Assembly (NCBI GenBank): GCA_900316985.1
Contig: ONFE01000013.1
Location: 1 to 64,000 of the forward strand
Reading direction: 5' to 3'
DNA length: 64,000 nucleotides
Source of the DNA: an uncultured Prevotellaceae bacterium
Lineage (GTDB): Bacteria; Bacteroidota; Bacteroidia; Bacteroidales; Bacteroidaceae
In this document: in pieces, positions 15,062-23,885 of the stretch
Position numbering within the stretch: the first letter of the stretch is position 1
How the letters are laid out: every line of letters starts with the position of its first letter
Translations under genes and position numbers: made by a program
The notes under the pieces: model-generated
Told to the model about the DNA's origin: nothing
The model's database searches: none
The model's input: the letters and a program-made list of their open reading frames with translations, nothing else

Positions 15062-17773
15062 ATGAAAAAATTATTCGCAACGTTACTGCTCTCGGCAGTA
15101 ATCGGAACAGGGGCCTGGGCACAGGATGACATCCCCTTAGTGTACAAGGTGGAAAACACGGGGTCGGCAGCCAGTCCTGTGCTTCCCGCAAAAGATCAAG
15201 CCAAGAAGGTGGATCCACTGCCCGATCCCTTCGAATGGTCGGATGGCAGTGGAAGGGTGAATTCGTTCTCCGACTGGAGCCAGAGAAGAGGCGAGATTGC
15301 CAAGGAAATCCAACACTACGAGATAGGTACCAAACCTACGGTGAATCCTGAAGATGTGAAAGCCGAGATGGACGGCAATACACTCAAAGTGGCCGTAACC
15401 GTCAATGGACAGACACTGAACCTGAGCGCCACCATCACCTATCCATCTGTAGGAGAGGCTCCCTATGCGCTGATGATCGGTACGAGCGGCATCTCGCTGC
15501 CCTCTCAGCTCTTTAAGAACCGCCCCATCGCCACGATGACGTTCTCTGAGAGCCAGGTGAACAACTATTCACAGTTCGGAAGTCCGGCAGGCCGTGGTAA
15601 CTATGCCTTCGACAAACTGTATCCCGACCTGAAGGATAATGGTGCCTACAGCGAATGGGCATGGGGGTTGAGTCGTCTTATCGACGGGTTACAGCAATTG
15701 GGTCCTGAAGTTACGAAGATTGACACGGAACGCATCGGCGTGACCGGCTGCTCCTATGCAGGAAAGATGGCCCTCTTCTGCGGCGCGTTCGACGAGCGTG
15801 TAGCGCTGACTATTGCTCAGGAGCCTGGTGGCGGTGGTGCTGCCGCATGGCGCTATTCGCGTTGGAATAATGCACAGCCCGATGCAGAAACCGTGGAGGG
15901 ACTCGACAATACCGACTACAACTGGTTCATGGAAAGCCTGAAGGCTAACTATAGCGGTAAGGATGTTTCATACCTGCCTCACGACCATCATGAATTGGCG
16001 GCCATGGTGTGCCCCCGCGCATTGCTCATGCTGGGTAATCCTGATTTTGTATGGCTGGCCGATCCTTCGGGCTACGTTTCGATGAATGGTGCCGTGAAGG
16101 TATGGGAGCAGTTCGGTATCGAAGACCGTGTGGGCTATTCCATCGTTCCCGGTCATGGTCACTGTCAATTGCCTGAGAGTCAGTATCCAGAGGTGGAGGC
16201 TTATCTTGACAAATTCCTGCTAGGCAAACAGGATGCGGATACAAAGGTACGCATCGTGCCCGATAGTTATAAGAATATCGACCTCGACTGGTGGATAGGA
16301 TGGTGGGGAAACAGCGAGCCGCAGGAGTTCAGTGCCGATCCCGTAGTTTATCAGGGACCTGCTGCCGGCACGGAGAGTTCACTCCCACTGGTGGGCAACT
16401 GGAGCAGCCGGGTGAGCGGCGAGGCCGCTGACGACGGCAAAATCTATAGTGGTACGGTCAATTTCTCCGGACAATGGGGCGAAGTAGGCGGAAAGATCTG
16501 GGGCTCTGATGTCACTGATGGAACGCGCCACGTGATTACGGTCACCACATCGAATCCTATCCCTGAAGGCTTGCAGTGGAAAATCGGATACAAGGATATC
16601 TACGGCGAGCCTGCTGCAGAGCAATATTACCCCATCGAGGCTGGAGGAACGGAAATCCAGTTCGAACTCACACAGAGCCATTGGTATGCTGCCGTGCAGC
16701 GCAAGAGCAACACCTCCATCTCACCGCTCGAAATCGTATCCGTAAAACGCGACGTCTATCTGACCGACTTCACACCTACCGAGGAAGACCTGGCCATAAA
16801 GGTAGGCAGCGGGGCTGAAATCGAAGGACATGTCGTTTCTGCCAACGGATTGCCTGCTACCGTCGCCCTGCCAGGTAATTGGGGTGATGTCAAACTATGG
16901 AAAGAACCGTTCAGCATCACCGATTATCCGCGCTACCGTGTGGAACTGGGCGTGGAGCCGGAGGACCGTCAGGTACAGATATTCATCCGTAATGCCGCTC
17001 AGGCTGCTGAGTATGGAGGCCACTACTATGAGTTTGCTGCCGGTCAGACCGTGATGGAAGGCGAATTCAAGGAGAGCGACCTTGGAAATGACCTCGTGGT
17101 TACGCAGTTTGCCTTGCAGAATATGACCAGCAATACCGTGGAGACCATTGTAAAGGACGTGACGCTATATACGCCCGATGGCACTCCTGTGCCCACAAAG
17201 GGACTGAAGGCCGACGGATGGAATCCCGCCAGAGTGACAGAAGCCGGCAGCGAGCCTGTTTATGAAGGTACGGTGAACTTCACCAAGCAGTATGCCTATG
17301 TAGGGCCTTATAGTGGAACCCCTGAAGAGGGCACCTTCCACCGCTATACTTTCTTCACTGACGCACCCATCCCCGCCGACTTCCAGACGGTAATCGTCTT
17401 GAAAGACAATTCGGAGACCATCATAACGCCAGTGGCTTCAGGGAATAACGGTGAGGCACAGGCAAAACCGGTCAGTGCATCTACTTATGAATACCATGTG
17501 GATATCCTGAAGCCCTATACTTTCTTCGCTTTGCAGTATAAGAATGAAGAGCAGGCTTCCATCAGTGTGAACAAAATCAAACGCGAGGTACTGGCCATCG
17601 ATCCCACAGGTATCGTTGCTCCCGAGACCGATAACGGAATGGCCAATGTGGAAAGACGTCAGAGATTCACAACCTCCGGGCAGGCCGTGCAACAGATGCG
17701 ACAGGGCATTTATCTGTTGCGCGAGACACGTGCAGACGGAAAGGTGACCACACGTAAGGTAATGAGAAAATGA
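15062..17773 (+). CDS. Secreted CE15-like glucuronoyl methylesterase, multidomain
   Basis: This 903-residue protein has a signal peptide (1-20), a CE15-type alpha/beta hydrolase (about 50-395), two or three beta-sandwich modules (about 400-830) and a sorting-like tail (GIYLLRETRADGKVTTRKVMRK region). CE15 enzymes cut the ester between glucuronic acid of xylan and lignin alcohols. Visible catalytic residues are Ser231 in GCSYAGK, Glu254 in QEPGGGG and His367 in GHGHCQLPE. The family motif is usually GCSRxGK; here the oxyanion Arg is Tyr, so activity may differ. It is followed by a terminator and is probably a single-gene unit. Confidence 0.85.
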   Translation: MKKLFATLLLSAVIGTGAWAQDDIPLVYKVENTGSAASPVLPAKDQAKKVDPLPDPFEWSDGSGRVNSFSDWSQRRGEIAKEIQHYEIGTKPTVNPEDVKAEMDGNTLKVAVTVNGQTLNLSATITYPSVGEAPYALMIGTSGISLPSQLFKNRPIATMTFSESQVNNYSQFGSPAGRGNYAFDKLYPDLKDNGAYSEWAWGLSRLIDGLQQLGPEVTKIDTERIGVTGCSYAGKMALFCGAFDERVALTIAQEPGGGGAAAWRYSRWNNAQPDAETVEGLDNTDYNWFMESLKANYSGKDVSYLPHDHHELAAMVCPRALLMLGNPDFVWLADPSGYVSMNGAVKVWEQFGIEDRVGYSIVPGHGHCQLPESQYPEVEAYLDKFLLGKQDADTKVRIVPDSYKNIDLDWWIGWWGNSEPQEFSADPVVYQGPAAGTESSLPLVGNWSSRVSGEAADDGKIYSGTVNFSGQWGEVGGKIWGSDVTDGTRHVITVTTSNPIPEGLQWKIGYKDIYGEPAAEQYYPIEAGGTEIQFELTQSHWYAAVQRKSNTSISPLEIVSVKRDVYLTDFTPTEEDLAIKVGSGAEIEGHVVSANGLPATVALPGNWGDVKLWKEPFSITDYPRYRVELGVEPEDRQVQIFIRNAAQAAEYGGHYYEFAAGQTVMEGEFKESDLGNDLVVTQFALQNMTSNTVETIVKDVTLYTPDGTPVPTKGLKADGWNPARVTEAGSEPVYEGTVNFTKQYAYVGPYSGTPEEGTFHRYTFFTDAPIPADFQTVIVLKDNSETIITPVASGNNGEAQAKPVSASTYEYHVDILKPYTFFALQYKNEEQASISVNKIKREVLAIDPTGIVAPETDNGMANVERRQRFTTSGQAVQQMRQGIYLLRETRADGKVTTRKVMRK

Positions 17774-17783
17774 GTTTGTTTCC

Positions 17784-17842
17784 CAGACAGCGACTTACTG
17801 TCTGAATACAGTGTCCCCGCCCATTTAGGGCGGGGATTTTTC
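17784..17842 (+). terminator. Double hairpin terminator after the CE15-like gene
   Basis: A first hairpin CAGACAG/CTGTCTG (17784-17804) is followed by CCCCGCCC/GGGCGGGG (17815-17835) and a T-run. Confidence 0.85.
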
Positions 17843-17950
17843 TTTCTGTCTCTTCATTTGCCTATAGCGTATAGGCTTTAATGATTTATAACATTATTTT
17901 TTCTTACATTTGGCGTAAAAGACCTAATTTCGCACCAAGGTTTCCACTCA

Positions 17951-19717
17951 ATGGAAAAATCTAACATAATCGTATCTATGGTAAACTTCAGAAAACTGAT
18001 CCTGCTCTTTGTAGCAACCTTCGCGCTTAGTGCCACAGCGCAGACAATCACGGGCAAATATGAAGTGCCCAAAGTACCAGAATGGGCAAAGAATGCCGTG
18101 TTTTACCAAATCTATCCGCAGACGTTCTGCGATTCCGACGGCGATGGTATCGGTGATATTCAGGGCATCATCAGCAAACTGGACTATGTGAAGAGTCTTG
18201 GTGTGGATGCCATTTGGTTTAACCCCTTCTTCGATTCGCCTTTCAATGATGCGGGCTATGACATCCGTGATTATTACAAGATAGCCCCGCGTTATGGTAC
18301 GAATGAGGATGCTCGCCGGTTGTTCCAGGAAGTCCACAAACGCGGTATGCATGTCATTTTTGATTATGTCATCAGTTATACGGCCATAGATCATCCTTGG
18401 TTTGTCGCTTCACAGAAGCAGGAACCCAACAAGTACTCCAACTATTACATCTGGACGGAGACCAACTGGGTGGATCCCCCTCGAGAGTTTGCCGGACAGT
18501 TCATCAAGGGTTATGGTGAGCGCAACGGACAGTTCATGCGCAATTTCTATTGGTGTCAGCCGGCATTGAACTTCGGTTTTGCTAATCCTGACCCTGAGCA
18601 GAAATGGCAGCTGCCGACGAATCATCCCGATGTGATGGCTATGCGTGAAGACTTAAAGAAGGTGCTTCGGTTCTGGATGGATATGGGGTGTGACGGCTTC
18701 CGTGCAGATATGGCGGGTGCCTTGGTGAAAACACGTCGAGTAAGAGGCAATGAGCAGTTCTTCAATACCAATGAGAATGAGACGAAGCTTTTCTGGCGTG
18801 AAATCCGTCAACTTTTGGAGAAAGAGTATCCTCAAGGCTTTATGGTGGCCGAATGGTCGTATCCCGCTGATGCTCTTGATAATTGTTTCCACGTAGATTT
18901 CTTCCATTGGTTCAATGGTTATAATGATCTTTTCCAGAAGGAGAGCTGGCGAATCCTGAATGGGGTGAGTGAAGGTCACAGTTATTTCGATGCAGAGGGA
19001 AAGGGCAATATCACGGAGTTCCTGAAGAGTTACATGGAGCAGTATGAGAAGACGGTGGGTAAGGGCTATATCAGCCTGCCGCTGGGCAACCACGACAATG
19101 CCCGACTTGGTAACCGCCGTACGGATAAGGAACTGGAGATTGTCTATGCTTTTGGTTTTACCATGCCCGGCGTACCCTTCCTCTATTATGGTAACGAGAT
19201 TGGCATGAAACAATTGCCAAACAATTGGCCGCAAGTGGAAGGTGCTTATCAGCCCCGAAATGGTGCACGCACGCCGATGCAATGGACAAGTGGTAAGAAC
19301 CTGGGTTTCTCCTCTGCTGATGCCGACAAACTCTATCTGCCTGTAGATCCCGCAAAGGATGCACCCAATGTGGAGGCCCAAAAGAAGAATCCCAATTCAC
19401 TGCTTAACAAGACGCGGCAGTTGATTAAACTGCGTCACACGGAGCCGGCATTAGCCAACTACGCGGAGTTTGTTCCTGTCTATGCGGAACAGAATACCTA
19501 TCCTTTCGTCTATGCGCGTGCAGCCGGTAAGGATGTGGTGTTGGTTATGCTCAATCCCAGGTCAGCAGCCTCTGATGCTACCTTCCCTGTCAATGTTCCT
19601 TTCAGGAAAACTAAGCTGCTGGCGGGCGATAAGTTCAAAATGGAACACAATAAAAGAGCCGGCACACTGACCATTAACATGCCTCCTACTTCCTATGCCA
19701 TCGTGAAGTTGCAGTGA
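17951..19717 (+). CDS. Secreted GH13 alpha-glucosidase/amylase-family enzyme
   Basis: This 588-residue protein has a signal peptide (start at 17951, or more likely by sequence at the Met of MVNFRKL, 17978). The GH13 barrel starts with FYQIYPQTFCDSDGDGIGDIQGI (about 51-73). The catalytic residues are Asp253 (GFRADMAGAL), Glu301 (MVAEWSYP) and Asp382 (LGNHDNAR). Region I reads FDYVISYT (137-144) where the family has DxVxNH: Asn is Ser and the -1 subsite His is Tyr. The closest relatives by pattern are oligo-1,6-glucosidase or trehalose-synthase-type GH13 enzymes acting on alpha-glucans. A shared terminator separates it from the convergent GH5 gene. Confidence 0.88.
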   Translation: MEKSNIIVSMVNFRKLILLFVATFALSATAQTITGKYEVPKVPEWAKNAVFYQIYPQTFCDSDGDGIGDIQGIISKLDYVKSLGVDAIWFNPFFDSPFNDAGYDIRDYYKIAPRYGTNEDARRLFQEVHKRGMHVIFDYVISYTAIDHPWFVASQKQEPNKYSNYYIWTETNWVDPPREFAGQFIKGYGERNGQFMRNFYWCQPALNFGFANPDPEQKWQLPTNHPDVMAMREDLKKVLRFWMDMGCDGFRADMAGALVKTRRVRGNEQFFNTNENETKLFWREIRQLLEKEYPQGFMVAEWSYPADALDNCFHVDFFHWFNGYNDLFQKESWRILNGVSEGHSYFDAEGKGNITEFLKSYMEQYEKTVGKGYISLPLGNHDNARLGNRRTDKELEIVYAFGFTMPGVPFLYYGNEIGMKQLPNNWPQVEGAYQPRNGARTPMQWTSGKNLGFSSADADKLYLPVDPAKDAPNVEAQKKNPNSLLNKTRQLIKLRHTEPALANYAEFVPVYAEQNTYPFVYARAAGKDVVLVMLNPRSAASDATFPVNVPFRKTKLLAGDKFKMEHNKRAGTLTINMPPTSYAIVKLQ

Positions 19718-19732
19718 TGCTGTAAGTAAAAA

Positions 19733-19768
19733 AGAATGGCTGTATCGGAACTTTGATACAGCCATTCT
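19733..19768. terminator. Bidirectional terminator between GH13 and GH5
   Basis: AGAATGGCTGTATC and its exact complement GATACAGCCATTCT flank an 8-base loop. An A-run lies on the left and T-rich sequence on the right, between two convergent genes. Confidence 0.85.
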
Positions 19769-19784
19769 TGTTATAGCATCGTTT

Positions 19785-21491
19785 CTACTTCACAACATAT
19801 TTCTTTTTGTTCTGGATATAGATGCCGTGGCGGGGACGGGAAATTTGTTGCCCGGAAATGCTAAAGAGCTTACCGTTCACGGTTGGTGCTGAAACTGAGG
19901 TTCCTTTAATGCCTGCGGGATTGGTTAGGACAACCTGATTCAGGCGGACACCATGACCTTGTATGACAAGCCCTTTTTGCACGGCCATGTTATAGACATC
20001 CTCGCTGAGCGTGATGCAAGACACGCAAAGATCGCCACTCATCTTTCCGTAAATGTCGCTGGGAATAAATTCTTTGTTGATTTCTGATCCGTTCACAAAG
20101 AATGAAGGATTCGAACTCCAGTCGCCATAGAAGAACTGAATCATATTGTAGTCGGTGAAGTCGAGTGTATAGACTAGGTAAATCATGATGTCTTTCCCAT
20201 AGCTCGTGATGTCGCTGCCGGGGATAGTGAGTTGCAGGCCGTTGCCCCAGTCCATTACGGCATCGCCGTCCCAAAACAAGTCTCCTGCCACGACGGTTTC
20301 TCCGCCCTCGTGCTGCTCGGGCTCAATATACTCGGTGCCGGCGCCCTCGCAGATTCCTTTCAGAGCGTACTCATTACCAACGGCCATGTTGCTGTTACGC
20401 TTGAAAATGCCAAATTTCTCGGTGCCATTTCCAAAAACGTTATTATCCCATGCAAAGGCAGCGAATCCGTGCTCACGGGCTGCGTTGACCATACATTTGT
20501 AATAGTACTGGAGGTTCTCCATCTGTGTCTGTTTATCGTCGTTGGTATAATGGCAGGTGGCTCCATATTCGCCTAATACGACGCCGAGTCCTTTCTTCCA
20601 CCATGTGTTGACAATGCGGTTAAAGTAGTTCTTCATGGCTGTCTCATCGTCATTGGGAGTTCTCTTGCCCATGTCTTTATACTTCTTTCCCCAATAATAA
20701 TAGGTGCCGCCACCAGCATAGTCGTAAGGATCGTAATCATGGAATTCGACACTCATCCGGTTTTCCACCACGTCAGTGGGAATGATGAAGCCACTGAGGC
20801 CAGACCAGCCACTGCAGGCATAGGTCTGCACCACGAGGTGACGGTAGTAGTTCTTACCACCTGTAGCGCGAACTGCATCAATGAATGTCTGGTTGTAACT
20901 GTTCTGCACAGCCTGCCATTCGGCTGTTGGTGTTCCCCAGTTCTCTTGTCCGTTCACCATGGCAATAGTCTCGTTGGTCCCGGCAAATGCCAACCGCTCT
21001 CCGTAGTCGCGGAAATAGGTGGCGATGCATTTCCACAGCGCGGCCAGTTTGCGGTTGTTTTCCGTTTGAGTGGAGTAGAATGGACTGCGGTCGAGCCATG
21101 CTTCGTGGTGGGTGTTAATGATGACATACATGTCTTCGGCTAGGCACCAGTCTACAATTTCTTTGACACGATTGAGCCACGTTTCCTTCACAATCATGTT
21201 CGTCTGGTCAGAGAGTTGCTCCGTCCATCTCACCGGAATGCGGATGGCGTTGAAACCAGCTTTTTTGACGGCCTTAATCATATCTTGGGTTGTTTTGGGA
21301 TTGCCCCATCCTGTCTCGCCACCACCGCTTTCTAACGAGTTTCCAAGATTCCATCCCATGACGACGTTTTTACACCATTCCTGGGCAGAAAGATTCATAC
21401 CGGTTTTGTCTGGAGCTACGTCGGTAGTCTGTGCCTGACTGATGCCAAAGAAGAACAGCATGGCACAAAGTATCATTTTTCTTTTATTCAT
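19785..21491 (-). CDS. Secreted GH5 endoglucanase (GH5_4-like) with C-terminal modules
   Basis: This 568-residue protein has a signal peptide (1-20, ISQAQ) and a GH5 barrel (about 35-375). Visible GH5 landmarks are WNLGNSLES (47-55), Arg84 in NAIRIPVRW, His-His in INTHHE (128-130), acid/base Glu174 in TNE, the substrate loop EFHDYDPYDY (249-258) and nucleophile Glu308 in VVLGEYGA. The pattern fits subfamily 4, which acts on beta-1,4-glucans or xyloglucan. Residues about 395-510 form a beta-sandwich, probably carbohydrate-binding, and the end (GKLFSISGQQISRPRHGIYIQNKKKYVVK region) is a sorting-like tail. Confidence 0.9.
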   Translation of the reverse strand: MNKRKMILCAMLFFFGISQAQTTDVAPDKTGMNLSAQEWCKNVVMGWNLGNSLESGGGETGWGNPKTTQDMIKAVKKAGFNAIRIPVRWTEQLSDQTNMIVKETWLNRVKEIVDWCLAEDMYVIINTHHEAWLDRSPFYSTQTENNRKLAALWKCIATYFRDYGERLAFAGTNETIAMVNGQENWGTPTAEWQAVQNSYNQTFIDAVRATGGKNYYRHLVVQTYACSGWSGLSGFIIPTDVVENRMSVEFHDYDPYDYAGGGTYYYWGKKYKDMGKRTPNDDETAMKNYFNRIVNTWWKKGLGVVLGEYGATCHYTNDDKQTQMENLQYYYKCMVNAAREHGFAAFAWDNNVFGNGTEKFGIFKRNSNMAVGNEYALKGICEGAGTEYIEPEQHEGGETVVAGDLFWDGDAVMDWGNGLQLTIPGSDITSYGKDIMIYLVYTLDFTDYNMIQFFYGDWSSNPSFFVNGSEINKEFIPSDIYGKMSGDLCVSCITLSEDVYNMAVQKGLVIQGHGVRLNQVVLTNPAGIKGTSVSAPTVNGKLFSISGQQISRPRHGIYIQNKKKYVVK

Positions 21492-21536
21492 AAAGAGTGT
21501 GAGGTTAAATTGTTTTCTATAATAGTTGACGGATTG

Positions 21537-22865
21537 CTACAATACTTCAGGCAGTTGGAAGAGTTTGGTGGAGTTGCTGCCCTTGATGAGGATGTAGTAA
21601 TTCTCGGGCCGTTGGACTTTCAGCGCCTCTTTTACCTCTTCCACATCATTGAATTTCCGGAAGTCGCAGGGAATGTCCTTGAATCCCTCTCCAACCAACC
21701 AGACATTATCGAAATGGGCATTTTTCAAATGCTCTACCACCTTCTCATGTTCTTCGTGGCTGATGTCTCCCAGTTCTCCCATCATACCCAGAATGGCCAT
21801 CTTGGGACTCACTTCCATCCGCTCGAAATTGTCAAGGGCCGCAGCCATGGAAGTAGGGTTGGCATTGTAGGCATCCACTATCAGTTTGTTATGTTCGGTG
21901 ATGGTCAGTTGTGAGCGGTTGTTGCTTGGTACATAGTTTTCCAAAGCGTGGCCAATCGCTTGTTCGCTGACGTCAAACTGCAGTCCCACCGTGATGGCTG
22001 CCAGCATGTTGTCGATATTGTAGGAGCCGATAAGTGAAGAGTGAAGAGTGAAGAGTGAAGAATCTTCTTTCTTCCATTCGAAATTCAGAAATGGATCACA
22101 TCTCGTCACCCTTCCTCTGACGGCTACATTCTCTGCCTCCTGTCCGTATTTCACGAGATGTTTCAGCCCTCGTTCAAGAGCCATCTCCATTAGGTGCTCA
22201 TTATCAGCATTGATAAACACAGTGCCATCAGAACATTCTTCACTCTTCACTCTTAACTCTTCACTTTTAAGGTAGTCATACAGTTCCCCCTTGGTCTTCT
22301 TGACACCCTCGAAAGAGCCGAATCCCTGCAAGTGTGCACGGCCGACGTTGGTGATGAGTCCGCAGGTAGGTTCCACGGTTTCCACCAATGTCTTGATATC
22401 GCCAGGATGGGAGGCTCCCATTTCGATAACGGCTATTTCATGCTCGGGCTTCAAGCGGAGCAATGTTTTCGGAACGCCCACGTCATTATTGAAATTACCC
22501 TGGGTGTAAAGCACGTTGTATTTCTCAGAAAGCACTGCGGAAATGAGTTCCTTGGTTGTGGTCTTACCATTGGTACCCGTGATGCCAATGACAGGAATCT
22601 GGAACTGGCGTCTGTGTTCACGTGCCAAGTCCTTGAAGGTCTGCAGGCAGTCGTCAACGAGGATGAAACGGTCGTTTTGCTTGTATTCGGGTTCGTCGAT
22701 AACGGCGTAGGAGCAACCTTTCTCCAGCGCCATAGCCGCAAACTGATTGCCGTTGAAGGCAGCACCTTTGAGGGCAATGAAAATACTTCCGGCAGGACAA
22801 TCACGGCTGTCGGTGGTAATAACCGGATGTTGCTGATACAGCTTATAAAGTACTTTGATATCCAT
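21537..22865 (-). CDS. murF: UDP-N-acetylmuramoyl-tripeptide:D-Ala-D-Ala ligase
   Basis: From the ATG at 22865 this gives 442 residues. MurF adds D-Ala-D-Ala to the peptidoglycan precursor in the cytoplasm. The three Mur ligase domains are seen: N-terminal (about 1-85), central ATPase with P-loop GITGTNGKTTTKE (about 93-105) and NVGRAHLQGFGS (about 188-199), and C-terminal with DAYNANPTSM. Two low-complexity repeats of one family, in opposite orientation, are read in frame: about 22235-22270 (KSEELRVKSEE) and 22032-22063 (DSSLFTLHSSL). An essential enzyme must tolerate both insertions, so they probably lie in surface loops. The upstream in-frame TTG-like start overlaps the promoter region. 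Confidence 0.95.
   Translation of the reverse strand: MDIKVLYKLYQQHPVITTDSRDCPAGSIFIALKGAAFNGNQFAAMALEKGCSYAVIDEPEYKQNDRFILVDDCLQTFKDLAREHRRQFQIPVIGITGTNGKTTTKELISAVLSEKYNVLYTQGNFNNDVGVPKTLLRLKPEHEIAVIEMGASHPGDIKTLVETVEPTCGLITNVGRAHLQGFGSFEGVKKTKGELYDYLKSEELRVKSEECSDGTVFINADNEHLMEMALERGLKHLVKYGQEAENVAVRGRVTRCDPFLNFEWKKEDSSLFTLHSSLIGSYNIDNMLAAITVGLQFDVSEQAIGHALENYVPSNNRSQLTITEHNKLIVDAYNANPTSMAAALDNFERMEVSPKMAILGMMGELGDISHEEHEKVVEHLKNAHFDNVWLVGEGFKDIPCDFRKFNDVEEVKEALKVQRPENYYILIKGSNSTKLFQLPEVL
22032..22063. repeat. GTGAAGA-type repeat inside murF
   Basis: Four AGTGAAG heptamers ending AAGAAT. The coding strand reads DSSLFTLHSSL. The same sequence and reading frame occur in the anti-sigma-like gene at 295-366. 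Confidence 0.85.
22235..22270. repeat. Inverted copy of the GTGAAGA-type repeat inside murF
   Basis: ATTCTTCACTCTTCACTCTT is the reverse complement of the copy at 22032-22063, about 170 bases away. In frame it reads KSEELRVKSEE. Confidence 0.85.
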
Positions 22866-22887
22866 TTTCGTGAGTCTTATTATGGTG

Positions 22888-22895
22888 CAAAAATA
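22888..22895 (-). promoter_or_regulatory. -7 element (TATTTTTG) for murF
   Basis: TATTTTTG on the minus strand, 22 bases before the murF ATG at 22865. Confidence 0.65.
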
Positions 22896-22948
22896 CAACT
22901 TATTTTTATAAAAAAGGTAAAACGGACTTTTTTTTCGATTATTCTTTA

Positions 22949-22956
22949 TACTTTTG
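22949..22956 (+). promoter_or_regulatory. -7 element (TACTTTTG) overlapping a rejected folP start
   Basis: TACTTTTG ends six bases before the folP ATG at 22963, so the transcript is predicted to be nearly leaderless. The in-frame TTG at 22954 is part of this element and cannot be transcribed from it. Confidence 0.65.
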
Positions 22957-22962
22957 CAGAAT

Positions 22963-23862
22963 ATGAGCGATTACACACTGAATTGCAGGGGACGGTTAGT
23001 CAGCCTCAGTGAACCGTGCGTGATGGGGATACTCAATGTTACCCCAGATTCCTTCTTTGCCGGAAGTCGCAAGCAGACTGAGTCGGAAATCGCAGAGCGG
23101 GCCAACCAGATTGTGGCCGAAGGAGGCTCTATGATTGACGTTGGAGCTTTTTCAACACGTCCCGGAGCTTCCCAGGTTTCTTCTGAAGAGGAAATGTCGC
23201 GTATGCGGATGGCCTTGCCCATCGTGAGACGTGAACAGCCTGATGCCATTATTTCCGTCGATACGTTCCGCCCTGAGGTGGCCCGTATGGTCGTGGAGGA
23301 ATTCGGTGCCGATATCATCAACGATGTCAGTGAAGGCGATGTGCGGGGTGCGTATGGTGCAACGACTTGCCAGGACAGTCATCAGGGACTTGTGGCAGAA
23401 GAGGGAAAAGTGCCTGCCATCTTTCAAGAAGTGGCTCGTTTGGGCGTACCATATATATTAATGTCTACGCATGGTACACTGAGGGAATCGCTGATGGCCT
23501 TCTCAAAGGAGGTGCAGCAGTTGCAGGATCTCGGGCAAAAGGACATCATCCTGGATCCTGGATTCTGTTTCGGAAAGACCGTAGCGCAAAATTATCAGTT
23601 GATGAACGAACTGGAGAAACTGAACGTGATGGAGCTTCCGCTATTGGTCGGTGTTTCCCGTAAAACCATGATATGGAGGCTTTTAGGAAGCAGTGCCGAC
23701 GAGGCTCTGAACGGAACCACAGTGCTTCATACGGTTGCGTTGATGAAAGGAGCCTCCATCCTTCGTGTCCATGACGTGAAAGAAGCCGTGGAAGTGGTGA
23801 AAATTGTCTCATGCTTGAAACCTGGAAACCTGAAACCTGGAAACCTGAAACTTGAAACCTGA
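22963..23862 (+). CDS. folP: Dihydropteroate synthase
   Basis: A 299-residue cytoplasmic enzyme that joins p-aminobenzoate to the pterin pyrophosphate in folate synthesis. It has the family signatures CVMGILNVTPDSFF (near residue 20-33) and GGSMIDVGAFSTRPGA (about 51-66), and DPGFCFGKT further on. The gene continues without a gap into cdaA, a pairing common in Bacteroidota. Its last 15 codons (CLKPGNLKPGNLKLET) are built from a CTGGAAAC/CTTGAAAC tandem repeat that continues to cdaA, so the true ancestral C-terminus probably ended near KIVS. Confidence 0.95.
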   Translation: MSDYTLNCRGRLVSLSEPCVMGILNVTPDSFFAGSRKQTESEIAERANQIVAEGGSMIDVGAFSTRPGASQVSSEEEMSRMRMALPIVRREQPDAIISVDTFRPEVARMVVEEFGADIINDVSEGDVRGAYGATTCQDSHQGLVAEEGKVPAIFQEVARLGVPYILMSTHGTLRESLMAFSKEVQQLQDLGQKDIILDPGFCFGKTVAQNYQLMNELEKLNVMELPLLVGVSRKTMIWRLLGSSADEALNGTTVLHTVALMKGASILRVHDVKEAVEVVKIVSCLKPGNLKPGNLKLET

Positions 23863-23881
23863 AACTTGAAACTTGAAACTT
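23814..23881. repeat. GAAACYTG tandem repeat between folP and cdaA
   Basis: About eight units of cctgGAAAc or cttGAAAc in a row. The first part codes for the folP end (LKPGNLKPGNLKLET); the rest is the spacer before cdaA. Confidence 0.85.
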
Positions 23882-23885
23882 ATAT

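Noticed and set aside
21492..21536. Possible extra gene between GH5 and murF
   Set aside because: Only 45 bases separate the genes; the plus-strand frames across them are antisense shadows.
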